Source of the DNA: Prasinococcaceae sp. CCMP 1430
Taxonomy: Eukaryota; Prasinodermophyta; Palmophyllophyceae; Prasinococcales; Prasinococcaceae
Assembly: GCA_013416795.1 (NCBI GenBank)
Contig: RQSC01000798.1
Location: 2,711-19,502 of the forward strand
Length of the DNA: 16,792 nucleotides
Direction of reading: 5' to 3'
Part shown: positions 7,766 through 16,391 of the stretch, piece by piece
How positions within the stretch are numbered: position 1 is the stretch's first letter
Layout: each line of letters opens with the position of its first letter
Position numbers and translations under genes: made by a program
The notes under the pieces: model-generated
Seen by the model: the letters and a program-made list of their open reading frames with translations, nothing else
Told to the model about the DNA's origin: nothing
Database searches by the model: none

Positions 7766-9620
7766 CGATGGCGGTGGTGGCGCTGCCGGGGGGGGAGGAG
7801 GAGGAGGAGGAGTGGGGTTTGAGGGAGGCGTGTGGGCCGCGGCGAGTGCAGCCGCCGCAGCGGTGGCCGCCGTGGCTGTCGGCACGGGCCCGCCTCGCGC
7901 CGCGCGCTGCGAAGCACACGCGGGCGCGGACTTGAACACTAGCGCGGGCGCGGGGGCGCGCCCCGCCGGAGAGGGCCAGAACGAGGCGAGCGAGGCCGCG
8001 GGTGGCGCCGGTGGTAGGCCCGCGCCGGGGCCTACGCTTCTCACCCTCGAGCAGCGCAAGCGCATATTCTTCCTGTACGAGCAGAAGATCCGCATGCTCT
8101 CGTCGTTGGAGAAGGTCTTTGAGTACTTCGCCAGCGAGGAGGGCGAGGGGGAGGAGGAAACGCTCATGACGCCGCTCGACCTCGTGCACGCGTGCGTTCC
8201 CGTGCACCAGCCGACCGAGTCCTTCGAGACGCGCACGGGCTTTCTGCAGGGCGAGCCGAACGCCGGCTCGGGCGGGAGGGGAGGCGGCGTGGGGTCTGGC
8301 AGACACGACGACGACGAGTACGCCGGCGACGACGTGAGCTCCTTCTTCGCGCGCTTCGCGGACGGCGGAAGCGGCCTCATCGACTACCCCGGATACCTGT
8401 TCTTCCTCACCATTCTCAGCGTGCCCCCCTCGCACGTGCGCACGCTCTTCCGCCTCTTCGACCTGGACGGTAACGGCGTGGTGACGCGCGACGAGTTCGC
8501 GGCTGTGTTGAAGGTACCCACACACATCAACACGCACACGCCCGCCCGCGCGCACACGCGCCGCGCTTCCTCTCGTGTGCACGACGTTGCTGACACTGCG
8601 CCGTGCGCAGATCCTCCGCGGAGACGCGAAGCACAGCTCGATAGTGCGCGAGGGCCAGCCGCTGCGTTCTGGACTCGGCTCCAAGCAGGTGAGCGAGGGC
8701 GGCCTGGTGTCGATGTTCTTCGGGGAGGACGGCAAGGACCTGCTCACGCTCGAGCGCTTCGAGACCTTCATTGAGGAGCTGGACGAGGCGCTCACCCTCG
8801 AGGAGTTCAAGCACTACGATGTGAACCGCGATGGCTCCATCTGCCTCCAGGACTTTGCATGTGCGTCGACGGTCTGCGCGCGTCGCATGGCGTGACGAGC
8901 TCGAGCCCGCCCTGCTTCGCGTGCCGTGCGCAGCGCTCGCGCGCGCTCACGCGCACGCGCACGCGCATGCACAGCCTAACTGTCAAGCCCTTCCGAGCGT
9001 GCGCTGAGAGTCGCTTTGACCTTGTTCGCTGACTTCTGTCGCCTACGCCCAATGTCTCGCGATGGCGTCACGCAGACGCAATGACTGCGTCAATGCCGCT
9101 CTCGAAGGTTTCCAAGTACCTCGACCTTGCCGAGCGCCTGTCCGCCGTCATCCCCGGCGCCAATGGCAAGGGCACAGCGGGCACGGATCGCGCAAACCGC
9201 GTGACTTACGAGCAGTTCCGGGAGGCCGCCAAGCTCCGTCGCAACTGCATGAAGTTGAAGATCGCAGTGGACTGCTACCAAACGAGGCGACTCAAAACCT
9301 CGCCACCCGGGGGCGGGGCGGGGGGAGCTTCGAGGGGCTGGTTCGGCGCGAGAGCCGCGAGCGAGAACGACACTATCTCGCGCGCGGACCTCGAGTACAT
9401 CATGAACAAGGCGTGCGGCGCCAAGCTGTCGGCTCGCCAGCTGGACGTGCTGATCTTTCTCTTCGACATCGACGGCAAGGGCCACCTGAGCACAACCGAG
9501 TTCCTCGAGGCGATGGGATCGCGCGCCGAGTTCCTCCTGGGCTACAAGCCGCAGCATGGCGGCCTGCTCGCGACTTTCGAGTGCTTCAGGAAGTGCGCGA
9601 CGAGGTCCGAGGACATGTGA
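7760..9620 (+). CDS. MICU1: Mitochondrial calcium uptake regulator, MICU-like EF-hand protein
   Basis: Three exons: up to 8513, 8611-8860 and 9076-9620 (stop TGA), with phase 0 and phase 1 junctions. MICU proteins sit in the mitochondrial intermembrane space and gate the calcium uniporter. Family landmarks are LTLEQRKRIFFLYEQKIR, EKVFEYFAS, MTPLDLV, DYPGYLFFLTILS, a canonical EF-hand loop DLDGNGVVTRDE (8460-8495), GLVSMFFGEDG, a degenerate loop DVNRDGSICLQD, and a second canonical loop DIDGKGHLSTTE (9465-9500). The pattern of two working EF-hands separated by degenerate ones is typical of the family. The start is uncertain: the frame has no ATG. An alanine-rich hydrophobic stretch precedes the domain, and an ATG at 7760 in another frame begins MLRWRWWRC, a good presequence, just before a run of eight G. 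Whether it is MICU1, 2 or 3 cannot be told here. The single plant- and protist-type MICU is the closest match. Confidence 0.88.
8514..8610 (+). other. Intron 1 of the MICU-like gene
   Basis: Donor GTACCC after AAG and acceptor CCGTGCGCAG, phase 0, 97 nt. It contains a CA/CG-rich stretch. The junction falls just after the first canonical EF-hand. Confidence 0.85.
8861..9075 (+). other. Intron 2 of the MICU-like gene
   Basis: Donor GTGCGT and acceptor CACGCAG, phase 1, 215 nt. Splicing gives QDFAYAMTASMPLSKVSKYLDL, which follows the family pattern. The intron has a short tandem repeat of CGCACG units near 8949-8971. Confidence 0.8.
8949..8971. repeat. Short CGCACG tandem repeat
   Basis: About three to four imperfect copies of a six-base unit inside MICU intron 2. 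It has no apparent function. Confidence 0.6.
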
Positions 9621-10138
9621 ACCGGCACAAGCTTGAGCGGCACCGCCTCGCGAGTAATCTGTTCCAATCCAGTATGAAGCGCAGCTCCAGCGCGCGCACG
9701 CTGCTGTCTGCCCTGCCGCTCCGGGCCTTGACTGTGGCTCGCGACCGCTGGGCGCTGGGGACCGCCGAGGCGAAGCACGGCGCGGGCTCTAGGACCCCAC
9801 GCAGCAGGCTCCCGACCCACTGGCGGGCGCTTCCTGCTCGCCAGCGCTGCCCGTGCGTCCGCATCCGCGAAAGATTCGGCAAATCTTGTCGTCGCTGTCA
9901 ATCATTGAGTCAATGAGTGCCAGCGCGCATTCCAAGAAAATATCGCTTTTTATATTACGTGGTTTTCAATTTTTGTGTGTATACACATTACGCCACATTC
10001 AAATTCAGACACCATTCCGTTGAAATTGAAGCGGAAGCTTCTGCCTGTGCCCCTTCCGTACCGCCACACGCCGCACGCGGGCGGCGGCGGCGGCCGCGGG
10101 GGGGGGGGCTCGCCGCAGGCACGCGGCGTGCGGGCGAC
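9621..10138 (+). promoter_or_regulatory. Intergenic region upstream of the YTP1-like gene
   Basis: 518 bp between the MICU stop and the YTP1-like ATG. The first 300 bp are GC-rich with no supported gene. An AT-rich island at about 9931-10025 contains a TATA-like TATATT (9951-9956) and a perfect palindrome TGTGTATACACA (9976-9987), the best promoter candidate in the window. An 11-base G run follows at 10098-10108. The downstream frame is open back to 9917 but has no ATG before 10139. Confidence 0.5.
9976..9987. promoter_or_regulatory. 12-bp palindrome TGTGTATACACA
   Basis: Perfect dyad in the AT island about 150 bp upstream of the YTP1-like start. It could be a binding site for a dimeric regulator; this is inference from symmetry alone. 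Confidence 0.35.
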
Positions 10139-11551
10139 ATGTGGATGCCCGTGTGCTTGCACGTGGTGCTCGCGTGCGCCGCGGGGCTGGTGTACCTGCC
10201 GTACGTCGCCGTGGTCGACGGCCCCGGCCGCGCGCGCGCCCTCGTCTCACGAGGGGGCCGAGAGTACAACGCGCCTCTGCCTCCTGCTCTGCGCCGCTAC
10301 GCGGGCGCGGCGCTGGTGCTCGCCGCGCTTCTCGCGCCGCTCGTCGACCCGAGTTATCCCCAGCACTACGCCGCAGGCTTCGCACACCAAGTCCTTGGCT
10401 GGGTCGTGCTCGCTGCGGTCACCGCGTGGGTGTTATGCGAAAGGAGCAGAGGAACCGAATTGCGGGCTCCAATTGGCAACGACGGAACGACAAGCAGCAG
10501 CGACGACGCCGATGGCATTGATGACCTCCTCGTCCTCAAGTCCATTCACACGCACCCCGAGCACGCGACGGCGGAGGCGCTAGGGCCCGACGCCATTGTG
10601 GCAGATGGCGGCGCATCCCATTCCGCAGGATCCTCCGGGGCGGCCTCGCCTACTGCTGGACCGCGCGCGTCCACTGTTCGCATTCGCAGCAAAGGCTCTT
10701 CCTCGCCGTGGATGTGGGCGCTGGTGTCGCTCGCCGCGCTGTGGGCGGTATTGTCGTTACCTGTTGCCGCGAACGCTTTTGCCGTTGCCAAGGTTGCCTC
10801 GCAGATCCTGGGTCACACCCTGATTGCTTTCCCGCTGATGGCCGCAGCCGTGCTCACGCTTGCAACTCGCATGCCGCAGCTGGGAGTGCAAGCGGCGGAG
10901 GGGCACGCAATGCTTGTCGGCGGTGTGCTGTTGGCCGTCTGCGAGTTCGTGTTCGGCTCGGGCGGGCTCGCACGCCACGAACAATTCTGGCTGGGCGAGA
11001 TGGCTTACGACGAACGCCACTATGTGACCGTCACAAACCAGCAACACATTGCGATGGGCGTGGGCTGGGCTGTTGCCGGCGCCGCCGCGCTGACGCTGTC
11101 GCGGCTGCGCGTGTCGACAGACGCCCACGTGGTAGCTGCAGTGTTCTCGTACGGCTTCGTCATCCTTCACCACCACCAGCATGGTCTCTTTGGCGTGTCG
11201 CACGCCGCACACGCCGCGCATTTGGGTCTCGCATGCGCCGCCGTGGCTTTTCGCCTGGCGGGCCGCATCATCGAGTACACGGCGATGCTCTTCATGTCAG
11301 GCGCGGTGATGTGGGCGGCGCAGCAGGGCTTCACCGCGTGGGCGGAGCGCGCGGGTGGGCTCACGGGCTCATATCGCGAGGACGGTATCGACCACCGCGG
11401 CGTGGAGGCGAGCGCCTTTGTGGTGTGGAGCGCCTCCATGGGCCTGGCGCTGTATTGCTGGTACGCGTACCTCGTCTGGCTCGCCGGCGGCGGGGCGCTG
11501 CCATACGCGGCGGCGCGAGCGCGGAGGCGCAGCCACGCCCTGCCGCGCTGA
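10139..11551 (+). CDS. YTP1/TMEM45-like multi-spanning membrane protein
   Basis: A 470-residue protein with about ten hydrophobic segments and no intron. The N-terminal part (1-100) has three helices and an AHQVLGW segment. A hydrophilic Ser/Asp/His-rich linker spans about 102-190. The C-terminal part carries histidine motifs: RHEQFW near 280, NQQHIAMGVGW (300-310), FVILHHHQHGLFGVSHAAH (340-358) and AGRIIEYTAMLF (374-385). The QH..MG and H.QH...H..H...RIIE patterns resemble the fungal YTP1 C-terminal domain and, more distantly, TMEM45/DUF716. Yeast Ytp1 is of similar length (about 460), and its function is unknown, with suggested likeness to electron-transport proteins. Clustered histidines in membrane helices would suit haem or metal binding, which is inference. 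I chose ATG 10139 because the upstream extension is encoded by AT-rich promoter-like DNA. The TMEM45 alternative remains open. Confidence 0.6.
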   Translation: MWMPVCLHVVLACAAGLVYLPYVAVVDGPGRARALVSRGGREYNAPLPPALRRYAGAALVLAALLAPLVDPSYPQHYAAGFAHQVLGWVVLAAVTAWVLCERSRGTELRAPIGNDGTTSSSDDADGIDDLLVLKSIHTHPEHATAEALGPDAIVADGGASHSAGSSGAASPTAGPRASTVRIRSKGSSSPWMWALVSLAALWAVLSLPVAANAFAVAKVASQILGHTLIAFPLMAAAVLTLATRMPQLGVQAAEGHAMLVGGVLLAVCEFVFGSGGLARHEQFWLGEMAYDERHYVTVTNQQHIAMGVGWAVAGAAALTLSRLRVSTDAHVVAAVFSYGFVILHHHQHGLFGVSHAAHAAHLGLACAAVAFRLAGRIIEYTAMLFMSGAVMWAAQQGFTAWAERAGGLTGSYREDGIDHRGVEASAFVVWSASMGLALYCWYAYLVWLAGGGALPYAAARARRRSHALPR

Positions 11552-11982
11552 CCTCACGTCGAATCGATCGACGGCCGCGGGCGCCATCTCGGGCGGCACC
11601 TCCGTCGTGCGCGCACCACAGCCGCGCCGACTGCCCGCTCGCTCCCAACTAGCCTAGAGGCTGCCTCGGTGTCGCATTTTTTTCGCACGTAAATTAGTGT
11701 ATGGTATCATCCTCCTCTGCTAGCACTCACGTCCCAAGCACCGCTGTTTATTGACCTTAGCGTATTACGAGCGCAGCGACGCTCACGCACTACGTGCCGG
11801 CAGTGCGTTGGGCGATGACTGGAGAGAGCAACGAAGGGGTGCGTGCGACGAAACGAGCGAGAGGATAGAGCAGTGAACGCGTGCAGTCGTCAGTTGTGTG
11901 TGCGGTCAAAGGCGCGCGCGTACACCAGCACCAGCAACGCGTGCAGTGCACCGCCACCAACACCACGCTACCGCAGGTATGG
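11552..11982. other. Convergent intergenic region
   Basis: 431 bp between the YTP1-like stop and the oxygenase stop. An AT-rich island lies at 11670-11760. It includes TTTATT at 11747-11752, which reads AATAAA on the minus strand about 230 bp past the oxygenase stop and could be its polyadenylation signal. No gene is supported. Confidence 0.45.
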
Positions 11983-13812
11983 TCACGCAAACATTCGCCT
12001 ACCGCTCACGCAGTTGCTGGCGTGCCCACTAGTTGGCCAGTGCACGCGGCGCGACGGCCGGTGCTGTGCGCAGCGCGCCGGCGTACCTCCCCAGTTGCCC
12101 ATGAGGTTGAATGAAAACGCGACGCGCGGTGAGTCGCCGTTGCCCAAGGTGGGCTCGACCTGGTGGCGGAGCCAGGGAGGAAACAGGACGATCGTGCCCG
12201 TCTCGGGCACCACGCGTACGGTGTTCGAGCCGAGCGCGAGAAAGTCGTCACAGTCTATTTCGTCACGTCGCCTACTACAGTCGACGTCGCCTATCTCGCC
12301 CTTGTAGCGGAGTCCACGGGGGTCCGACCACACGATAGCGCCGGCGCCCTCCCTCGGTACGCGCAGATAGATGGTGCCGGCAAGAGTAGTGTCTGGGTGA
12401 GCGTGAATCGGGTGCCGTATACCGTCCTTGTGCACGCTCGTCCATCCCTCGATTCGCTCCGTATGACCGTCCGTCGTGAAATCAGGTGCCAATCCACGCA
12501 CCATCGCATCGGTGGGCACACCGACCGCCTCCAAGTACTCGCGCACGTGCCGTTGGAGGGCACCCATGACGCGATCGAAACCCTCCACCTTGTGCAGCCA
12601 GTGGCGCGAGTTCGCCTCCGCTTCGCACAGGCGCCCGTGCTTCTCGAATGCGCTTAGCCTGTCAGCGAGCAGGCCACTGGCTGGATCCTTCGCCGCTCCG
12701 TCTTGCAACGCCAGGCGCACAACACACTCTCTGAACTCTCCTTGCTGGGCAGAGGCCTGCTTGTCTTGATAGGCGAACCAAACGTCATTGAGCCGCGCGC
12801 TCTTGCCCTGGCGCAGCGCAGCGTACGCCCGGCGCTTACTCGCGACCCACTCCGCCCCCATTTCATCGCCGCCCCGTTCGTCATCAGAGAGCACGTCTGC
12901 GTACTTAGCGAGCACGGCGTCTGCCATCCGCGCCAAGCTCTCGTTGAGAGACACGCGCTCATTCGCTGTGTAGATCGGCGAGTAGTAGGCCCGCTGAAGG
13001 ACGCCACCGCTAGGTGTCAACAGGGTCGCTCCTCGCTCGCCGTCGGCAACAGATTTTCCAGCGTGCGCTCGCACGCCGATCTCGCCGAGGTAGCGCACAG
13101 ACGGACCTCCGCGCTTCCAACCCAGCAGCCCTGCCGGCACTGTTGTACCCAACCCACGGACGGCCGCCGCACCCAGTCCCTGGGGTGATGAATCCAGAAG
13201 CAGCAAGACACCTGCCACGAAGAGCACCGCAGCGGCGAGCGCGAATGCGAACCTCCGGCGTAAGAGTCCTGCACGATTCGACGAGTTTCTCAGCAAGAAG
13301 CGCGCGTACTGCCTCGCGCGCCGTCCGCGCGCATGCCTGCGCGCGCCGCCGCCGCCGTTTAACTCGCCCCCGCTGCCGCTCCATGGAGGCGGCGCCTGTC
13401 CTCGCGCGTCTGCTTGCGGGTTTTCGGCCGGTGCCGGCGGCGCATACCATTCATCGCGAGCACCTGTTGCACCAGCCACGGCGTTGTCGACCATGCGGTG
13501 ACGCCCAATACCAGGGCCTGCGGCGTGCTGCGGATTTCCAGAGAAATTTGGTTCCGGACCGCTGGGCCGCGGCGCGCCTGTCGCAGACGGCGACGCGGCG
13601 ATCACGCGCTGCCACGGGAGCTGCTGAGAGATTGCCTGCCTCGCGACATGTAGCTCCGACTGCTCACGCGCGTTCCCGTAGCCTGTCCCTGAGCCGTCAT
13701 CGCCCGCGTAGTATGCGGCGGTCGCGTCTGCATCGCCGCCGCTGACATTGTTGCCACCGGCCGCGGCCGCTTGACTCCGCTCGCCGCCGCCGCCGCCGCG
13801 CCTGTGAAACAT
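11983..13812 (-). CDS. Type II membrane 2OG-Fe(II) oxygenase (TIGR02466-like)
   Basis: A 609-residue protein without introns. Residues 1-185 are low-complexity (Gly, Ala, Pro) and end in an arginine cluster. One membrane helix, FAFALAAAVLFVAGVLLLL (about 188-206), follows, giving a signal-anchor with the catalytic part in the ER or Golgi lumen. The C-terminal domain has the double-stranded beta-helix pattern of 2-oxoglutarate and iron dioxygenases: HPIHAHPDTTLAGTIYL (histidines 470 and 472), VWSDPR, TGTIVLFPPWLRHQVEP (histidine 550) and the 2OG-binding arginine in PRVAFSFN (563). This order matches the TIGR02466 family; the substrate is unknown, with protein or glycan hydroxylation possible. 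ATG 13812 is the first on this frame (MFHRRGGGG). A 35-residue basic tail after the domain shows no motif. It is transcribed divergently from the sulfotransferase. Confidence 0.83.
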   Translation of the reverse strand: MFHRRGGGGGERSQAAAAGGNNVSGGDADATAAYYAGDDGSGTGYGNAREQSELHVARQAISQQLPWQRVIAASPSATGAPRPSGPEPNFSGNPQHAAGPGIGRHRMVDNAVAGATGARDEWYAPPAPAENPQADARGQAPPPWSGSGGELNGGGGARRHARGRRARQYARFLLRNSSNRAGLLRRRFAFALAAAVLFVAGVLLLLDSSPQGLGAAAVRGLGTTVPAGLLGWKRGGPSVRYLGEIGVRAHAGKSVADGERGATLLTPSGGVLQRAYYSPIYTANERVSLNESLARMADAVLAKYADVLSDDERGGDEMGAEWVASKRRAYAALRQGKSARLNDVWFAYQDKQASAQQGEFRECVVRLALQDGAAKDPASGLLADRLSAFEKHGRLCEAEANSRHWLHKVEGFDRVMGALQRHVREYLEAVGVPTDAMVRGLAPDFTTDGHTERIEGWTSVHKDGIRHPIHAHPDTTLAGTIYLRVPREGAGAIVWSDPRGLRYKGEIGDVDCSRRRDEIDCDDFLALGSNTVRVVPETGTIVLFPPWLRHQVEPTLGNGDSPRVAFSFNLMGNWGGTPARCAQHRPSRRVHWPTSGHASNCVSGRRMFA

Positions 13813-14205
13813 GGCGTGCGCGCGGGGCGGGTGCGTGGCAGGCGGCTCGGAGCGCGGATGCGCGCGTCGGGAGGGCAGGACCGGCGTGTCCACGCTAGGT
13901 GGCGCCGCTCCTCGCTGGACGGGCAAGAGCCGGGGCCCTGCGGGGGGCGCGCGCTGTCACCTCTGTGGCGTGGTAAATTGCTAAGTAACACCCCGAAAAT
14001 CCGCACGCTGCACTGAACATCAAAACACATTCAAAAACCGACCTGCGAAATTCTCATAAAAATGCATTGCGTTCCCAAACGGGTGTTTTGGTTTTTCATG
14101 CCTTTGAATTTGATAGCATGTCCCTCGCGTCACACCCCGCGCGGCGTGCGCGGGTGGCCCCCGCGGGCGCAGGGCCGTGCCCCCCCCCCGCCTTGACCTC
14201 CGGCG
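13813..14205. promoter_or_regulatory. Divergent promoter between oxygenase and sulfotransferase
   Basis: 393 bp shared by two divergent genes. Its centre (about 13970-14120) is AT-rich with A and T runs (TTCAAAAACC, CATAAAAATG, GGTTTTTCATG), unlike the flanking DNA. A C10 run at 14180-14189 lies 16 bp before the sulfotransferase ATG. No precise element can be named. Confidence 0.5.
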
Positions 14206-16221
14206 ATGCCGCGGCGCCAGCGACGCGCCTTCGGCTGGAGCTGTCGAGCCATGCGGCTCGTAGCAGTGGCGGGCCTCGCAGCTGTCTTCGCCGCTGCCGG
14301 GGCGGACGCCGCCCGGGTGTGGGCGGACGACGCGGAGGCTGCAGTGGCTTCAACACCCGCTGGCAACGGTGATGGTCGTCATCGCGGCGCAGGGGTCCAT
14401 GGACTCTACGTGGGCTGCGACGGCGAAGCACACAACGCGGAGCGTGCCATAAAGGGCCCGCAGGAGCGACTCGACAGCGATGGCGCCACCATGTTAGTGG
14501 GCCTCGGCGTACAGAAAGGAGGTTCGACTTCGCTGTACGCGACGCTCGCCGACGCGGCGAGGCGAGGCGCCAGCTTGCGAGAGTTGACGCTGTGCGAGCC
14601 ACGCCGCAAGGAGATTAACTTCTGGGACAACGCAAGTTTCCGCCAGCGGGCGCCGAGCCGCGAGGAGCTCCGCGACTACGCTGACTTCTGGCACTCCTCG
14701 GCGAGTCGCAGTGCCAAGCACGTCTTGAATGACCGCATTGTCGAGCAGGAGATCGATGCCAAGCCGCAGACTGGCGAAGGCGGCGCGGAGCATGATGGCG
14801 CATCGCCGCGTGAGGAGGTGGCGTCGCTCGTGCATACTCTGCACCGCCGAAGATCGTCACTGGAGGCACCTCGGGGGCGCGAGCGAATCGACCTCGGTCC
14901 GCGTGCTGCTGCTGCACCCTGCAACGAATTGTGCGACAGCCGGATAAGCGAACAAGCCGGCGCGCCCCTTCGCTTTGAGATTTCACCACGGTACATCACT
15001 ACGCCATGGACGGCAAAGGCAATGTGTGAGGCGACAAGATCACTCCCGCATTGGAGGGCGCAGAGCGCATCGAACGACACAAGCGTGGTGGCGCCGTCGT
15101 CATCGCGCGCGCCGTCCGCCCAACTCCTGCTCTTCGCACTGTTGCGCGAGCCCGTGGCTCGCGCTTGGAGCCAATTCGAGATGGAGGCGATCCCGTGGCA
15201 GGAGCAATGCGCAATGGAGGAAACGCTCAAGGCCTGCAGCGAAGATGGCACCGCCCCAGCCGCAGAGGACGCAGCAGGGCTACGGAAGCTGTGGCATGCC
15301 GTGGCTGCGCACGTTCGTGAGCGAAGGCCTGCAATCGAGGCCATGCTGGCAGACGGTCCGGGCCACGCGTCGTTCGTGAATCGCACGGCGGCTGCTGCAG
15401 ACGGCCGGGGAAATGTGAAGAAGGAAGGCGAATGCATGCCCCGGCTGTGCACGCTCACTCCGCCGCAGCTCTTCCATCGCGCCGTCCACCGGGAGATGCA
15501 AGTGATGGACTCATGTTACTTCGACACGGAAACTGCTGCACCGGCGACGGCAGCGATCCGCGAAAAACCCGGTCAGGACGTGCACGCAGTTGGCACGTGC
15601 GGTGCGAACGGCATGGGCGCGCTCTTCGATAGGCGCTTTCGGGAGTGTGCTGTGCGCATTCTGGCGGACAGCGTGCCGCCTGCTGCAAATCCCTGGGCGT
15701 TCGAGCACGGTGGTTTGTACGGCAGCGGCGGCGACGACTCGGGCGGACGTGTTGATGCCAAACGTGGGTCGACGCTCGCACACTATCACGGCATCCTCGC
15801 CGACGAGCATCACGGCGTGCTCTCGGTGGGCATGCTCGCGCGCGGGCTGTACGCAGAGCAGCTTTGTCCCTTCCTGCATTTCCACCGCGCCGAAGACATG
15901 TTCGTCATGCGTAGTGAGCATGCATACCGAGACGAGAAGGCGGCGGCCAGACGACTGCTCGCGTGGGCGCTGCACCGCGCCCAGGCGGTGCCGACGCGCG
16001 CCGCAGCGGCTGCGGCCGCCGAGCGAGCGCTGCCGCCAGGCAGGTCCGATTCGGATCACCATGTGTCTCGCCACCTCGAGGTCTCCTGGACGTACGACGA
16101 GCACACGGCTGGAATCGTGAGGGCATGGTTCGCGCCGCATAACGCCCGACTAGACGAATTGCTTGCAACGCAGCGCATCGAGGGGTTCGAGAGGTCCGGA
16201 GACTCGGAAACGCATTGGTGA
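14206..16221 (+). CDS. Secretory-pathway sulfotransferase
   Basis: A 671-residue single-exon protein predicted to transfer sulfate from PAPS to a glycan or protein in the Golgi. The N-terminus has basic residues, then MRLVAVAGLAAVFAAAGADA (16-35), a signal peptide or anchor. The PAPS 5'-phosphosulfate loop is MLVGLGVQKGGSTSLY (96-111). KEINFW (135-140) and SPRY (260-263) follow, then the 3'-phosphate-binding motif LREPVARAWSQFEM (313-326). The end of the domain is WFAPHNARLDELL (641-653), typical of carbohydrate sulfotransferases. The protein is about twice the length of simple members because of inserts, including a Cys-containing region around 385-500. Catalytic regions look intact. Translation may begin at ATG 14206 or at the in-frame ATG 14251, which starts exactly at the hydrophobic segment. 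The acceptor is unknown; body-scale or extracellular polysaccharide is a guess. Confidence 0.85.
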   Translation: MPRRQRRAFGWSCRAMRLVAVAGLAAVFAAAGADAARVWADDAEAAVASTPAGNGDGRHRGAGVHGLYVGCDGEAHNAERAIKGPQERLDSDGATMLVGLGVQKGGSTSLYATLADAARRGASLRELTLCEPRRKEINFWDNASFRQRAPSREELRDYADFWHSSASRSAKHVLNDRIVEQEIDAKPQTGEGGAEHDGASPREEVASLVHTLHRRRSSLEAPRGRERIDLGPRAAAAPCNELCDSRISEQAGAPLRFEISPRYITTPWTAKAMCEATRSLPHWRAQSASNDTSVVAPSSSRAPSAQLLLFALLREPVARAWSQFEMEAIPWQEQCAMEETLKACSEDGTAPAAEDAAGLRKLWHAVAAHVRERRPAIEAMLADGPGHASFVNRTAAAADGRGNVKKEGECMPRLCTLTPPQLFHRAVHREMQVMDSCYFDTETAAPATAAIREKPGQDVHAVGTCGANGMGALFDRRFRECAVRILADSVPPAANPWAFEHGGLYGSGGDDSGGRVDAKRGSTLAHYHGILADEHHGVLSVGMLARGLYAEQLCPFLHFHRAEDMFVMRSEHAYRDEKAAARRLLAWALHRAQAVPTRAAAAAAAERALPPGRSDSDHHVSRHLEVSWTYDEHTAGIVRAWFAPHNARLDELLATQRIEGFERSGDSETHW

Positions 16222-16391
16222 CTCGCAGTTGGACTGCCGCGACGGGCTGCGAAGTGCCTGAGGCCCTCCGCTTGCGGCCGCCCCTCCGATCGCACTTCAC
16301 CCCCATGCTTCCGCGCTCTGTCTAGCAACTGCCTGCACGTATCAATGCGGAATCAGCCGAGAAAATGGTGCGACCATTGCATGCACTGGTT
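16222..16391. terminator. Convergent 3' gap between sulfotransferase and BUD13
   Basis: 170 bp between converging stop codons. No gene, hairpin or canonical polyadenylation signal is obvious. Confidence 0.3.

Noticed and set aside
7278-8810. 510-residue minus-strand open frame
   Set aside because: It is antisense to the MICU and carboxypeptidase exons, low in complexity, matches no family and crosses MICU splice sites; it is a shadow of GC-rich coding DNA.
9062-9916. 284-residue plus-strand frame overlapping the last MICU exon and the gap after it
   Set aside because: It is an out-of-frame shadow of the EF-hand exon; the remainder is arginine-rich low complexity.
9917-10138. 74-residue N-terminal extension of the YTP1-like protein
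   Set aside because: It has no ATG, and its first half is encoded by the AT-rich promoter-like island.
10708-11652. 314-residue plus-strand frame overlapping the YTP1-like gene
   Set aside because: It is arginine/glycine-rich without hydrophobic helices, while the other frame gives a coherent membrane protein.
14676-15458. 260-residue minus-strand frame inside the sulfotransferase gene
   Set aside because: The plus frame contains all sulfotransferase motifs; the antisense frame has none of its own.
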